Positions 22,792 through 31,893 are shown, counted from the first letter of the stretch. The stretch: 42,756 bases of DNA from Armatimonadota bacterium (GCA_012512505.1 JAAZEB010000003.1:1-42756), one strand, 5' to 3'. The notes: generated by a model from the sequence alone, not told the origin. Numbers and translations: made by a program.

Positions 22792-25299
22792 ATGGCCATT
22801 ACCGTGATCCCCTTAAGCGGGAGCGACTGGAAGGTCCTCCCGATGATGCCCCGCGAGTGGGAGTGGCGCCGCATCTGGGAAAACCCGGAGCAGGTGGATG
22901 CCGCCCTCTGGATCCCGGCGCGCGTGCCCGGCACGGTGCAGGACGACGCCCAGGACGCCGGCCTCACCCCCGATTGGACCTACGACCTCAACAGCCGCGC
23001 TTGCGAGTGGACCAGTGAGCGCGGTTGGGTCTACCTCAAGACGTTCGCGACACCCCCCCTGCCGCCCGGCGGCATCGCCCGCCTCCAGTTTGAGGGCGTC
23101 GACTACGCTTGCCATGTCTACCTGAATGGCCACCACCTGGGCGACCACGAGGGGATGTACGACGCCTTCGAGTACGACGTGACCGACACCCTGGCCCCGG
23201 AGGGCACGAACCGGCTGGTGGTGATCGTCGAGCCGGCGCCGCGCGAGCAGGGCCAGATCGGCCGCACCAGCGACGTGCGGATCTGGAAGGCGCGCTTTGC
23301 CTACGACTGGGACTGGTGCGTGCGCCTGGTGCCCCTCGGCATCTGGGATGAGGTGAGCCTGCAGGTCACCGGGCCGGCGTATCTGCGCGAGGTGCAGGTG
23401 ACCTCCTCTCTCAGCGAGGACCTCACCCGTGCCGAAGTGGGTATCACCGCCGACATCGCCACCCAGGGCGCTGCGGCGCTGGGCCTGCAGGTACGCGCGG
23501 CCGTTCGCTTCGCGGGCGCCCCGGTGGCGAGTGCCGAAACCCGCGTGCTCGCCAGCGGCGGCAGCACCGGGTGTGCCCAACGGGTTGCCATCGAGGCCCC
23601 CAGGCTGTGGTGGCCGAACGGCTACGGCGAACAGGCGCTCTATGAGGCGGTGGTCGGCCTCTACAGCGACGCGGGCGAGTTGGTGGACGAGCGCATCGTC
23701 TCCTTTGGCCTCCGGCGGGTGCGCGAACTGGCGAACGATGGCGCCCCGGAGGGCGCGCTTCCCTACGTGCTGGAGGTGAACGGCGTCCGCGTCTTTACCA
23801 AGGGCTGGAACTGGGTGCCAATCCACCAGCTTTACGGACGGGATATGCCGGAGCGCTACGAGCGCTGGCTGCGCCTGGCGCGCGACGCTCACTGCAACCT
23901 GCTGCGTGTCTGGGGCGGCGGCCTCCTGGAGAAGGAGGTCTTCTATCGCCTTTGCGACCAGCTCGGCATCCTGGTGTGGCAAGAGTTCATCCAGTCTTCC
24001 TCCGGCATCGACAACCGACCGAGCGAGGATCCCGAGTATCTGCGCTACATCCGCGACCAGGCGGAGAAGATGATCCCCCGCCGACGCAACCACCCCTCGC
24101 TGGCGATCTGGTGCGGCGGCAACGAGTTGATGCACGACGACTGGCGGCCGCTGGACGACAGCCACCCCGCGCTGGCGGTGCTGAAGGAGTGCGTGCGGCG
24201 CCTCGACCCGGAGCGCCTCTGGCGGCCCACCTCTGGCTCCGGCCCCACCGCCAATGCCGACCCGGCGAAGGTCGGGCAGATGCACGATGTCCACGGCCCG
24301 TGGCAGTACGCCGGTAGTGAGGGGCACTACGCGCTTTACAACGGCATCGACGCGCTGCTGCACTCGGAGTTCGGCGTGGAGGGGGCGGCCAACCTGGAGG
24401 CGATGTGCCGCGCCAACACCGAGGCGTGCCTGTGGCCGCCGGATGCCACCAACCCGCTTTGGCTGCACAAGGGAAGCTGGTGGATCCACCGGGAGAAGCT
24501 GGAGGGCCTCTTCGGCCCCCTGGCCGACCTGGAGACGTTCGTGCGCGCCAGCCAGTTCTTGCAGGCCGAGGGGCTGCGCTACGCCATCGAGGCGAACCGA
24601 CGCCGCAAGTGGCGCTGCGCCGGCACGATCCCGTGGCAGTTCAACGAGAGTTGGCCCAACCTGGCCTGCACCAACGTGATCGACTTTTACGGCCAGCCGC
24701 GCCCGGCCTACTGGTGGTGCCGCCGCGCCTACGAGCCGTTGCACCCCAGCGCCCGCTACGACAAGCTCTCCTGGCGCCCGGGCGAGACTTTCCAGGCCGA
24801 GGTGTGGCTGAACCACTCGCTGCCGGCCGCGCCGCAGTGCGCCGTGTCTTGGCAGGTGCTTGACCTGCGCGGGCGCGTGCTGGCCGGCGAGGAAGCCCGC
24901 CTCCCGGCGCCTGCCGCCGGTGCCGCGCGCGTGGCGGCGGTGCGCTGGCCGATCCCCGAGTTGGCGGTGCCGGCATTCGTCCTGCGCTTGCAGGTGGCCG
25001 GGGCTGGCCTGCCGCTGGACTACCTCTTCTCGACGGCCGAAGCGCCGATCTTCGCGCCGCTGCTGTCGGCGCCCCACACCACGCTGCGGGCGGAGCGGCA
25101 GGGCGAGCAGATCACTCTGCGCAACACCGGCGAGGCGGTGGCGCTCTTCGTGCGCCTGGAGGACGCCGGCGGCGCCTGGCGCGAGTTCAGCGCGAACTAC
25201 TTCCTCCTCGCCCCGGGCGAGGAGGTTGCCGTGCGTTGCGCCCCCGCCGACGGCCCGGTCCGGGTTACGGCGTGGAACGCGGAGCCGCATCTGATCTGA
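22792..25299 (+). CDS. Glycoside hydrolase family 2, beta-mannosidase-like
   Basis: An 835-residue protein. The N-terminal sugar-binding domain (about 35-190: RVPGTVQDDAQDAGLTPDWT, then FEGVDYACHVYLNGHHLGDHEGMY and FAYDWDWC) is typical of the beta-mannosidase branch. An Ig-like domain follows (about 195-310). The TIM barrel from about 330 contains GWNWVPIHQLYGR, LLRVWGGGLLE, the acid/base glutamate E445 in IWCGGNELMHDD, and the nucleophile E526 in LLHSEFGVEG. Beta-rich domains close the protein (about 690-835). No signal peptide is seen, so it probably removes mannose, or a related residue, from imported oligosaccharides. GGAGAAG lies 6 bases before the ATG. The next gene (URO-D-like) starts 36 bases after the stop, suggesting co-transcription. 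Confidence 0.93.
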   Translation: MAITVIPLSGSDWKVLPMMPREWEWRRIWENPEQVDAALWIPARVPGTVQDDAQDAGLTPDWTYDLNSRACEWTSERGWVYLKTFATPPLPPGGIARLQFEGVDYACHVYLNGHHLGDHEGMYDAFEYDVTDTLAPEGTNRLVVIVEPAPREQGQIGRTSDVRIWKARFAYDWDWCVRLVPLGIWDEVSLQVTGPAYLREVQVTSSLSEDLTRAEVGITADIATQGAAALGLQVRAAVRFAGAPVASAETRVLASGGSTGCAQRVAIEAPRLWWPNGYGEQALYEAVVGLYSDAGELVDERIVSFGLRRVRELANDGAPEGALPYVLEVNGVRVFTKGWNWVPIHQLYGRDMPERYERWLRLARDAHCNLLRVWGGGLLEKEVFYRLCDQLGILVWQEFIQSSSGIDNRPSEDPEYLRYIRDQAEKMIPRRRNHPSLAIWCGGNELMHDDWRPLDDSHPALAVLKECVRRLDPERLWRPTSGSGPTANADPAKVGQMHDVHGPWQYAGSEGHYALYNGIDALLHSEFGVEGAANLEAMCRANTEACLWPPDATNPLWLHKGSWWIHREKLEGLFGPLADLETFVRASQFLQAEGLRYAIEANRRRKWRCAGTIPWQFNESWPNLACTNVIDFYGQPRPAYWWCRRAYEPLHPSARYDKLSWRPGETFQAEVWLNHSLPAAPQCAVSWQVLDLRGRVLAGEEARLPAPAAGAARVAAVRWPIPELAVPAFVLRLQVAGAGLPLDYLFSTAEAPIFAPLLSAPHTTLRAERQGEQITLRNTGEAVALFVRLEDAGGAWREFSANYFLLAPGEEVAVRCAPADGPVRVTAWNAEPHLI

Positions 25300-25335
25300 G
25301 GGATGCGCGCGCATCCCGCCACGGGAGATCACCAG

Positions 25336-26394
25336 ATGACTTCACAGGAGCGAGTGTTGCTGGCGCTGCGGCGCCAAGAGGCCGACCGGGTGCCGATCCA
25401 CGACACGCCGTGGGGCACCACCGAGGAGCGCTGGCACCGCGAGGGGATGCCGGAGGGGCAGTCATCCTACGACTACTTCGGCTTCGAGATCCGCGGCTAC
25501 TGGGGCGATAACTCGCTGCAGCTCGAACGCAAGGTGATCGAGGAGACCGACGACTACATCATTGCCACCGACGGCAACGGCGCCACGATGAAGAACTGGA
25601 AGCACCGCACCACGACGCCCGAGCTGGTGGACTTCCTCATCAAGTCGCGCGCCATCTGGGAAGAGTACAAGCCCCGCCGCGCCTACAACGACCGGCGTGT
25701 CGACTGGAGTGGCGCCCGTGCCGCCTATGACGACGCGCGTGCCAAGGGCCTCTTCTTCTACCTCGGCTGGGGCCCTGGCTTCACCCAGGTCTGCGATATG
25801 GTCGGCCCGGAGCGGCTGCTGATCGCCATGGTCGAAGAGCCCGAGTGGGCCAAGGACATGTTCATGACCGATGCCCAGGTGTGCGTGGCCATCGCCGAGG
25901 AGATGATGGCGCGCGGCTTTGACTTCGATGCCGGTTGGATCTTCGACGACCTGGGCTACAAGCACAAGGGCTTCTTCTCCCCGGCGATGTACCGCGAGCT
26001 GCTGATGCCCGCGCACAAGCTGATCTGCGACTGCTTCAAGAGCCGCGGCAAGCCGATGCTGCTCCATAGCTGCGGCTACGTGACCGAGTTCATGCCTCTC
26101 TTCATCGAGTGTGGCTTCGATTGCATCCAACCCCTGGAGGTGAAGGCGGGCAACGACCTGATCGCCCTCAAGAAGCAGTATGGCGAGTGGCTTTGCTTCA
26201 TGGGCGGCATCGACGTGCGCGCCATGGCCGATCCCGACCCGCGCGTGATCGAGCGTGAGATCGCCACCAAGCTCCCCGCGGCCAAGCAAGGCGGCGGCTA
26301 CATCTTCCACTCCGACCACTCCGTGCCAGACAACGTCAGCTTCGCCCAATACCAGCGGGTGATGGAGCTGGTGGCCGAGTACGGGCGCTACTAA
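25336..26394 (+). CDS. Uroporphyrinogen-decarboxylase-like (URO-D superfamily) protein
   Basis: A 352-residue TIM-barrel protein starting [20 protein letters not shown], the normal URO-D opening. [20 protein letters not shown] is at about 197-216, and [28 protein letters not shown] at 241-268 carries the zinc-type H-x-C-G motif (H244, C246). Later, [11 protein letters not shown] and [18 protein letters not shown] are conserved in this branch. It is not expected to be HemE. GGGAGA lies 8 bases before ATG 25336; an ATG at 25303 is in frame but has no ribosome site. It lies 36 bases after the GH2 gene. Such URO-D-like genes next to glycosidases recur in this window; the reaction is unknown. Confidence 0.88.
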   Translation: MTSQERVLLALRRQEADRVPIHDTPWGTTEERWHREGMPEGQSSYDYFGFEIRGYWGDNSLQLERKVIEETDDYIIATDGNGATMKNWKHRTTTPELVDFLIKSRAIWEEYKPRRAYNDRRVDWSGARAAYDDARAKGLFFYLGWGPGFTQVCDMVGPERLLIAMVEEPEWAKDMFMTDAQVCVAIAEEMMARGFDFDAGWIFDDLGYKHKGFFSPAMYRELLMPAHKLICDCFKSRGKPMLLHSCGYVTEFMPLFIECGFDCIQPLEVKAGNDLIALKKQYGEWLCFMGGIDVRAMADPDPRVIEREIATKLPAAKQGGGYIFHSDHSVPDNVSFAQYQRVMELVAEYGRY

Positions 26395-26470
26395 TCCCTG
26401 CCCCTGGCGAACATCGGCGGCAGGAGGCGCCCGGCCTCCCACGAACAGGACAGCGTAAGTGGTTGCATCG

Positions 26471-26507
26471 GGGGCTGCCCGGCCGCCAGGCGCGGCCGGG
26501 CAGCCCC
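26471..26507 (+). terminator. Very stable hairpin, candidate terminator
   Basis: GGGGCTGCCCGGCCG (26471-26485) and CGGCCGGGCAGCCCC (26493-26507) make a perfect 15-bp stem with a seven-base loop. It lies 77 bases after the URO-D-like stop and 55 before the prepilin-like ATG. There is no T-run, so it could also be a 5' hairpin of the prepilin transcript. Confidence 0.55.
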
Positions 26508-26561
26508 ACAGCCAGCGGGCGGCCCACCACCCCGCGCCGGGCCGTCCGAGCGGAGGTGCAC

Positions 26562-27218
26562 ATGGTACGAAGGGATCGTCAGCCGACCGGATTCACGCTC
26601 ATCGAGCTGCTGGTGGTGATCGCAATCATCGCCATCCTTGCGGCCATTCTCTTCCCCGTCTTTGCCCGCGCGCGGGAGCAGGCGCGGAAGAGCACCTGTC
26701 AGAGCAACCTGAAGCAGTTGGCGAATGCCGCGATCATGTACGCCCAGGACTACGACCAGCGCCTGCTGCCAATGGCGGCGCTGAGCGCCACTGCCGGCCC
26801 GATCTGGTGGTCGACCCTGGTCCAGCCCTACTTGAAGAACGAGGGCGTGCTTTTCTGCCCCAGCGCCGATGGCTACTGGAAAACCGACTGCTCTTGCTTC
26901 CAGCCGCAGGATCGACGGGCCCTCGGGGGCTACGGCATCAACTGCGGGGCGCAAAACTGGTGGAGGGGATCGGCGGGCGGGCATGGCGGCGCCGCCGAGA
27001 CGGATGCCGCCATCGAGCTGCCGGCGGAGACGATCATCTTCGGCGACAGCAGTTGCATCAACCTGGGGCCCGCCGCCGAATACCCCGACCGCGGCACCGC
27101 CTGCCCTGGCTACCTGCGCCGACACAGCGAGCAGTGCAACTTCGCCTTCTACGACGGTCACGTCAAAGCGGTGAAGGCTCCCCCGTTCGGCCACTGGACG
27201 ATTTGGGGCAACGACTGA
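26562..27218 (+). CDS. Prepilin-like protein with N-methylation helix and H-X9-DG motif
   Basis: A 218-residue type IV pseudopilin-like protein. A short basic leader ends at G10, followed by [19 protein letters not shown] (11-29); prepilin peptidase would cut after G10. [20 protein letters not shown] and QDYDQRLLP follow, a pattern seen widely in Armatimonadota and Planctomycetes. Near the C-terminus [12 protein letters not shown] matches the H-X9-DG motif of the family. Several cysteines (CSCF, INCGAQ, SSCIN) suggest disulfides outside the cell. The role is unknown; such proteins are often numerous in a genome and may be surface or secretion-associated. GGAGGTG precedes ATG 26562, which is why I reject the longer upstream frame. 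Confidence 0.92.
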   Translation: MVRRDRQPTGFTLIELLVVIAIIAILAAILFPVFARAREQARKSTCQSNLKQLANAAIMYAQDYDQRLLPMAALSATAGPIWWSTLVQPYLKNEGVLFCPSADGYWKTDCSCFQPQDRRALGGYGINCGAQNWWRGSAGGHGGAAETDAAIELPAETIIFGDSSCINLGPAAEYPDRGTACPGYLRRHSEQCNFAFYDGHVKAVKAPPFGHWTIWGND

Positions 27219-27322
27219 GCCGCCGCGCCGGAACGACACGCGGCACGGCGGCCTGGGTAGGACTCCGGCCGGCGGCGGGGAATGGGAGGGTGTGTGGCAC
27301 TGCCTGGGGAAGGAGTAGGCCG

Positions 27323-27775
27323 ATGACGGCAAAGGAGATCATGACCACCCCTGCGCTCACTGCGGGCCCGGAGACGCCCCTGGAGACGATCGCTGAACTG
27401 ATGCTGACCCATCGCATCAGCGGCGTGCCGATTGTCGATAGCGAGGATCGCCTGCTCGGGATCGTCACCGAGAGTGACCTGATCGAGGAAGAGCGCCGCA
27501 CCCAACACCTGCCGCGCCTCTCCCTGTTCGGCCTGGCGCTGGTGCGCGAAGGGACGGTGAAGGACGCCTATCTGGCCTCCCACCAGTTCATCGCCCGCGA
27601 AGTGATGACCAAGAAGGTCTTCACCGTGCATCCGGATACCCCGGTCACCGAGATCGCCGGGCTGCTGGTGCAAGAGCGAATCAACCGCGTGCCGGTGGTG
27701 GCGGAGGGGAAGGTAGTTGGCATCATCAGCCGGGCCGACCTGGTGCGCGCCCTGCACCGGTCGGCGCTTTTGTAA
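27323..27775 (+). CDS. CBS-domain pair protein
   Basis: A 150-residue protein consisting of two CBS motifs: about 1-60 (MTAKEIMTTPALTAGPETPL, then RISGVPIVDSEDRLLGIVTESDLI) and about 92-146 (AREVMTKKVFTVHPDTPVTE, then RINRVPVVAEGKVVGIISRADL). A 30-residue helical insertion joins them. CBS pairs bind adenosine nucleotides and usually regulate a partner. No fused enzyme is present and the partner is not evident. AAGGAG lies 8 bases before the ATG. It follows the prepilin-like gene by 104 bases and converges on the URO-D-like gene at 27818. Confidence 0.93.
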   Translation: MTAKEIMTTPALTAGPETPLETIAELMLTHRISGVPIVDSEDRLLGIVTESDLIEEERRTQHLPRLSLFGLALVREGTVKDAYLASHQFIAREVMTKKVFTVHPDTPVTEIAGLLVQERINRVPVVAEGKVVGIISRADLVRALHRSALL

Positions 27776-27810
27776 GGCCGGCGGAGCGTCTGCCAGGGGC
27801 CCCGCCGGCC
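27776..27810. terminator. Bidirectional terminator-like hairpin
   Basis: GGCCGGCGG (27776-27784), directly after the CBS stop, and CCGCCGGCC (27802-27810) form a perfect 9-bp stem with a 17-base loop. It lies exactly between two convergent stops (27775 and 27818). Confidence 0.6.
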
Positions 27811-27817
27811 CTTCACG

Positions 27818-28903
27818 CTAGGTGTTGGCCTTCAGCCAGGCGAGCGTCTCCTCTGCCGCCTGCTGGCTGGGTGCCCAGCAATCGTAGAAGAGGAGGTGGT
27901 GCTTCAGCTCCCGGTGGTAGATCTTGATATCCTCCACGCTGCAGGGGATCCAGACGGCTACCCCCTTCGCCTGGATCTCCTTGAGCAGGTCCATCCACTC
28001 GATGAACGGCTGGTTGCGGGCGCCGTGAACCCACTGGATGCAATCGAGCCCACGAATGGCGCAGATGTCGTTCAGGTGGACTAGGCACTCGGGGCCATCG
28101 AAGTGGTACACGCAGTGGCCGAGGTAGGCGGCTTCCTCCTCCAGGGCGGGCAGTGCCCAGCGCCGGAAGTGCGTGGGGCCGATCAGCGCCGCGAAGTCAC
28201 ACTGAATGGTGTTGGTGCGCACCGGGTGGTAGGCGTTCACCCAGCCGAGGGTGCCCGCGCGCCCCATGCCGGCCGCCTCATAGAGCCCCTCGTAGACCGG
28301 GGCGTATAGCGCGCGCGCGTCCTTCATCGCCCGGTCGATGGTCTCCGGGCAATCCATCATGTCGGTACACAGCTTCTCGCCCCCGCGCAGGGCTAGCAGC
28401 AGGTCCATGTTGCTGTGCAGGTCGAGGTGGGTGAGCAGGAGCTTGTCCTGGCACGCCTGCGCCAGCTTGCGGCAGAAGCGCAGCATACGCTGCCACCAGT
28501 AGTTATTGGGGTCCAGGGTGAGCGGCAGGGCCTGCTCCCAGTCGTCGATGCACGGTTTCACCCAACTGGTGCCGAACTCCTTGCGCTCGAAGACGAACTC
28601 CGCGCCCATCCAGGCGGCCATCATGTCTGGCCCGAAGCTGGGGGTGTAGCAGGGGATTGCCTCGCCGCCCCAGTAGGTAGCGGCGGCGGCGGCCAGCACC
28701 TGCTCGATGACCGGCCCGAACTCTTCCAGGGCGCCGGCCATGTAGGGAGGCCACGCGACCGGCGGCACGCCCTCCTTGGGGGCGCGGATCACGCAGCAGG
28801 GCCGGTCGATGATCTCATGTTCCCAGAAGGCGAGCCAGCGCTGCTTCGCCTCCGCGAAGTCTGGTTTGAACTCCAGGGTCGTGGTCGGTTCGGTGTCAGG
28901 CAT
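27818..28903 (-). CDS. Divergent URO-D superfamily protein
   Basis: A 361-residue protein whose length, TIM-barrel pattern and late LNDICAIRGLDCIQWVHGARN segment fit the URO-D superfamily. The motif H-x-C-G found in the other two URO-D-like proteins of the window is absent; the same region reads CVYHFDGPECLVHL, so metal binding, if any, differs. The N-terminus EFKPDFAEAKQRWLAFWEHEIIDRPCCVI is typical of a subgroup common in Planctomycetes-like genomes. ATG 28903 is chosen over an upstream in-frame start because AGGAG precedes it by 8 bases. Its substrate is unknown. Confidence 0.78.
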   Translation of the reverse strand: MPDTEPTTTLEFKPDFAEAKQRWLAFWEHEIIDRPCCVIRAPKEGVPPVAWPPYMAGALEEFGPVIEQVLAAAAATYWGGEAIPCYTPSFGPDMMAAWMGAEFVFERKEFGTSWVKPCIDDWEQALPLTLDPNNYWWQRMLRFCRKLAQACQDKLLLTHLDLHSNMDLLLALRGGEKLCTDMMDCPETIDRAMKDARALYAPVYEGLYEAAGMGRAGTLGWVNAYHPVRTNTIQCDFAALIGPTHFRRWALPALEEEAAYLGHCVYHFDGPECLVHLNDICAIRGLDCIQWVHGARNQPFIEWMDLLKEIQAKGVAVWIPCSVEDIKIYHRELKHHLLFYDCWAPSQQAAEETLAWLKANT

Positions 28904-29224
28904 GCGGTGCTCTCCTGTGTCGTAGGTTGCGTCAGACGCATCGCAGAAGGGGTGCCCTGGCAGCGCGGTTTCTCCCATAGCCGCGCTGCCTGCCCACGGA
29001 CCCTCCTGCCGCCGGCGTGGGCCCATCGTATCCCGAATCGCCGCCAGTGTCAAGGATGGCCTCCGCCGATGGGCCGGATCGCCGGCGTCCCGCCGGCTCC
29101 CGCCAGAGGCGCGAGGGCCAACGTCGGCCAGGGCTTGCCGGCAAGCCGCCGGCGCACCGACCGTGGCCGCCGGAATGCGCCTGGAGGGTCGGCGCGCCGC
29201 GGCTCTCCCGGACAGGCTCTGGGT
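28904..29224. other. Intergenic region with hairpins, no gene seen
   Basis: Between two minus-strand genes. It holds GTAGGTTGCGTCAGACGCA (28922-28940), whose TGCGTC/GACGCA halves pair, and a perfect 16-base palindrome GGCTTGCCGGCAAGCC (29132-29147). The palindrome is 77 bases beyond the stop of the DUF4838 gene and may be a terminator or a binding site. No open frame here has a ribosome site. Confidence 0.55.
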
Positions 29225-31663
29225 CTATTCCCCGGCGTCGATGGCGGTCAGCAGCAGGCGGGCGTCCGCGTCGGCGTCGGTGGTGACGAAGTAGGCCGGC
29301 TTCCAGATGCCGCCCATGCCCTGGCGGTTGTTTACCCGCACGGCCACCAAGTTCTCGCCCTCCTTCAGCAGCGGGCGCACGTCGAAGGCAAACGGCGTCG
29401 TCCAGATCGCCTCCGGCGCCAGTCCGGTCGCCTCGCAGGTATGGGTGAACGCTTTCTCGCCGTTGACCCACACCTCCGCGTCCTCATCGACGGCGGCGAA
29501 GAGGAGATAGAGCCGCTCCGCCGCTGCCAGCTCGGCCGGCACCACCACGCGCTGCCGGTACCAGGCGACCCCGGTGTAGTTGGCGAAGCCCTGGCTCTCC
29601 CAGCCGCTGCCCCGGTCGCTGCGCACCTCCGCCCAGCCGGCATCGTCCACCGCGGGGCCAAACCACGCCTCCTTCACCCCGACATCCTCGGGGTCGGTGC
29701 GGAATCGCCAGGTGGCGCCGAGCGGCCGGTAGGAGACGGCCGGCAGCTTCTGGGCCAGCAGCTCCTTCCAGACGGCGATCTTGCGCGCGGCGTCCGGGGA
29801 TCCCTCGGCGAAGTGGGTGATCTGCTCGCGCGCCACCGTCTCCTCGAGCTCGGCCAGGAGCTGCTCGTAGAGCGTGTCGGGCAGCGGTTTCGCCGCGGCG
29901 CCCCGAACGCGCTTGCCCAGCCGCACCTGCCCGTCGTCACGCAGGAAGCCGATGCCCTGGCACAGCGCCGCGTAGGCGACCGGCAGCTTCGCCAGCTTCA
30001 CGCGCCGGATAGTCTCCGGATCTTTGGCCAGCTTCTCCGCCTCGGCGAAGAGGGCCAGCGCCTGCTCCGTGAAGTCGCCGGCGATCACCTCGTTGTCGGG
30101 CGTGTAGCGGATGTCTGCCAGCAGGGGGTTCTCCTGGGGTGTCTTGCCGGGCCGCCGGTGGTACTCCTCCCAGCGCCGCCACTGCAGCTCCTGGTAGCGC
30201 CACAGCGGCTCGGCCGCCTCCCCGTAGTAGCCGTAGACGAAGTCGCGCATGAGGGCGCGGGTATCCAGCGTGGGATCCCAAAGCTGCTTGGCCCACACCC
30301 AGCAGCGCATCGGGCCGTCGGCGGAGCCGGGGCTCTGGTAGGCGCCCTGAAGCATGATCCCGCGCGCGTTGTGGTCGAAGAAGAAGCGGATGCAGGGGGT
30401 GACCACGGCCATGTTCGGCATCGGCGCCACGTAGTGGCTGAAGTTCACCGTGTAATCCCAGATATGGATCTGGGCGCCAATCGCCGCCCACGCCTTCATC
30501 GCTTGCTGGAACTTCTCCGTCTCCGTCACCGTGAGGAAGGGGCGCGACCAGGCGTGCGCGTCGGTGCAAAGCTGAATGGCGACGTTGTCGCGCGGGCGCA
30601 CACTCTTGGGCGGCAGGTAGGTATCGAGGTAAGCCAGCGTGGAGACGCGCACCTGCGGGAACTCCTCCTTGATCGCGTCGGCCACGGCGTTCACGAAGCG
30701 GATCAGCGTCACCGCCCGGGTGCCCTCGGGCTCATCAATCGCCAGGCACTCCTTACACTCGCAGTAGCCGGTGCCATCATTGGGCGAGACGCTGATGATC
30801 TCCGAGTGCGGGTTCGCCCGCAGGATCTCCTTCACCCGGTCGATAGTGATCCGCAGCACGTCGGGGTTGGTCAGGCAGAGCTGCACCGGCCGGCGCTGCC
30901 CGCCCAACTCGGAGAAGTACTCGGGATGCTCGGCGAAATAGCGGTCGGGCGGCACCAGGGTGTTATAGGTGTGCACGAAAAGGGCGTAATCGACGTGCCC
31001 GCCCCACTCCTCGGGGATCTTCGCGTACGGGGTGTTGGTGCGGTTGCGTAGTGACCAGGTGCTGTCGAAGGCATCCCAGTAGAACGGGTCGCGGATCTCC
31101 AGCACCGGCACGAAGCGCCGCGGCACCGGCTGAACGCGCAGCGTTGGCCGGCGGGGGAGGGTGACGGAATCGCGGTGGTACCAGCGGCAGCCGAGGTCTT
31201 CCTCCAGGAAGGCGTACACGGCGTTGATCGGCCCGCGCGTGCGGCCGCCGAGGAGGAAGAGGGTGGTGCCCTTCATGGCGATGGCATAGCCCTCGTTGCC
31301 CAGGTCGGCGCGGGCCGCGGCGAGCCGGGCGTTGCGCAGGAGGGCCGTCTGCCCGATGCTAATCTCGCGGCCGGTGGGCCGATAGCCGGACCCTTCGCGC
31401 ACCACGGAAAACTTGGCGTCGGTGATCCCCTGCAGCCACTGTGCCAGGTCGGCGGCGGCCTTCTCGTCCTGGGTGGTCGGTCGGGCTGGCAGCAGGATCG
31501 TGTAGCGCGCGCGGCCGGCAGCCGCCAGGGTGATCTGGGGGCCGGGCTTCCCACGGGGCTTCAGGGCATTGCGCCATTGGGCATGGAAGCCGGGCGCCGC
31601 CAGAGAGGGACCGGTGGCCAGGACGACTGCCAGGGTAAGGCAGATCAGCAGGCAAGGTTTCAT
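29225..31663 (-). CDS. Exported DUF4838 / alpha-glucuronidase-like glycosidase with C-terminal sugar-binding domain
   Basis: An 812-residue protein with signal peptide (MKPCLLICLTLAVVLATGPSLAA, 1-23). Residues about 50-165 are the small alpha/beta domain that precedes the barrel in alpha-glucuronidases and GH20 (DEKAAADLAQWLQGITD, GTTLFLLGGRTRGPINAVYAF). The barrel (about 170-520) has the DUF4838 signature ISVSPNDGTGYCECKECLAID (290-310) with C301, C303 and C306. A helical part follows. About 655-800 is a galactose-binding-like jelly roll (VAWYRQRVVVPAEL, AEVWVNGEKAF, NLVAVRVNNRQG). The substrate is unknown; uronic acid or amino-sugar glycans are plausible. ATG 31663 is chosen because AAAGGAG precedes it by 8 bases and a signal peptide begins there, although the frame is open far upstream. 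Confidence 0.85.
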   Translation of the reverse strand: MKPCLLICLTLAVVLATGPSLAAPGFHAQWRNALKPRGKPGPQITLAAAGRARYTILLPARPTTQDEKAAADLAQWLQGITDAKFSVVREGSGYRPTGREISIGQTALLRNARLAAARADLGNEGYAIAMKGTTLFLLGGRTRGPINAVYAFLEEDLGCRWYHRDSVTLPRRPTLRVQPVPRRFVPVLEIRDPFYWDAFDSTWSLRNRTNTPYAKIPEEWGGHVDYALFVHTYNTLVPPDRYFAEHPEYFSELGGQRRPVQLCLTNPDVLRITIDRVKEILRANPHSEIISVSPNDGTGYCECKECLAIDEPEGTRAVTLIRFVNAVADAIKEEFPQVRVSTLAYLDTYLPPKSVRPRDNVAIQLCTDAHAWSRPFLTVTETEKFQQAMKAWAAIGAQIHIWDYTVNFSHYVAPMPNMAVVTPCIRFFFDHNARGIMLQGAYQSPGSADGPMRCWVWAKQLWDPTLDTRALMRDFVYGYYGEAAEPLWRYQELQWRRWEEYHRRPGKTPQENPLLADIRYTPDNEVIAGDFTEQALALFAEAEKLAKDPETIRRVKLAKLPVAYAALCQGIGFLRDDGQVRLGKRVRGAAAKPLPDTLYEQLLAELEETVAREQITHFAEGSPDAARKIAVWKELLAQKLPAVSYRPLGATWRFRTDPEDVGVKEAWFGPAVDDAGWAEVRSDRGSGWESQGFANYTGVAWYRQRVVVPAELAAAERLYLLFAAVDEDAEVWVNGEKAFTHTCEATGLAPEAIWTTPFAFDVRPLLKEGENLVAVRVNNRQGMGGIWKPAYFVTTDADADARLLLTAIDAGE

Positions 31664-31756
31664 TGGGCTGCTCCTTTGATGGACGGCATCGCTGTTGCCA
31701 GAGGATTGTACGGCCGGCGGGGCATCTCCTGCCGCCGGCTTGGACGGCTCCCGCGG

Positions 31757-31785
31757 TTGCCGGGCGCTGGCCCGGGTAGTATAAT
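31757..31785 (+). promoter_or_regulatory. Sigma-70-like promoter for the GH5 gene
   Basis: TTGCCG (31757-31762) and a perfect TATAAT (31780-31785) are 17 bases apart. Transcription would begin near 31792, giving a leader of about 185 bases before the GH5 ATG. The leader contains a duplicated GC-rich motif, listed separately. Confidence 0.7.
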
Positions 31786-31802
31786 GGGGGCGTGGTCCTA
31801 CC

Positions 31803-31893
31803 GGCGTCTCCGGCGCCAAGGGGTGATCGTCTCGGGGTTGGAGCCCCCTCCGACGCCGGGCATGCCTCCGATGTAGGGGGCGTCTCCGGCGCC
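31803..31893 (+). repeat. Duplicated 15-base motif in the GH5 leader
   Basis: GGCGTCTCCGGCGCC occurs at 31803-31817 and again at 31879-31893, 76 bases apart. The first copy is preceded by CCTAC and the second by GTAGG, the inverse. Between them CGGGGTTGGAGCCCC can fold. The rest of the 313-base gap (31664-31976) holds the promoter and no gene. Confidence 0.7.

Noticed and set aside
26459-27322. An open frame continuing 288 codons upstream of the CBS protein in the same frame.
   Set aside because: It overlaps the prepilin-like gene in another frame and reads as random sequence; the CBS domain begins at ATG 27323, which has its own AAGGAG site.
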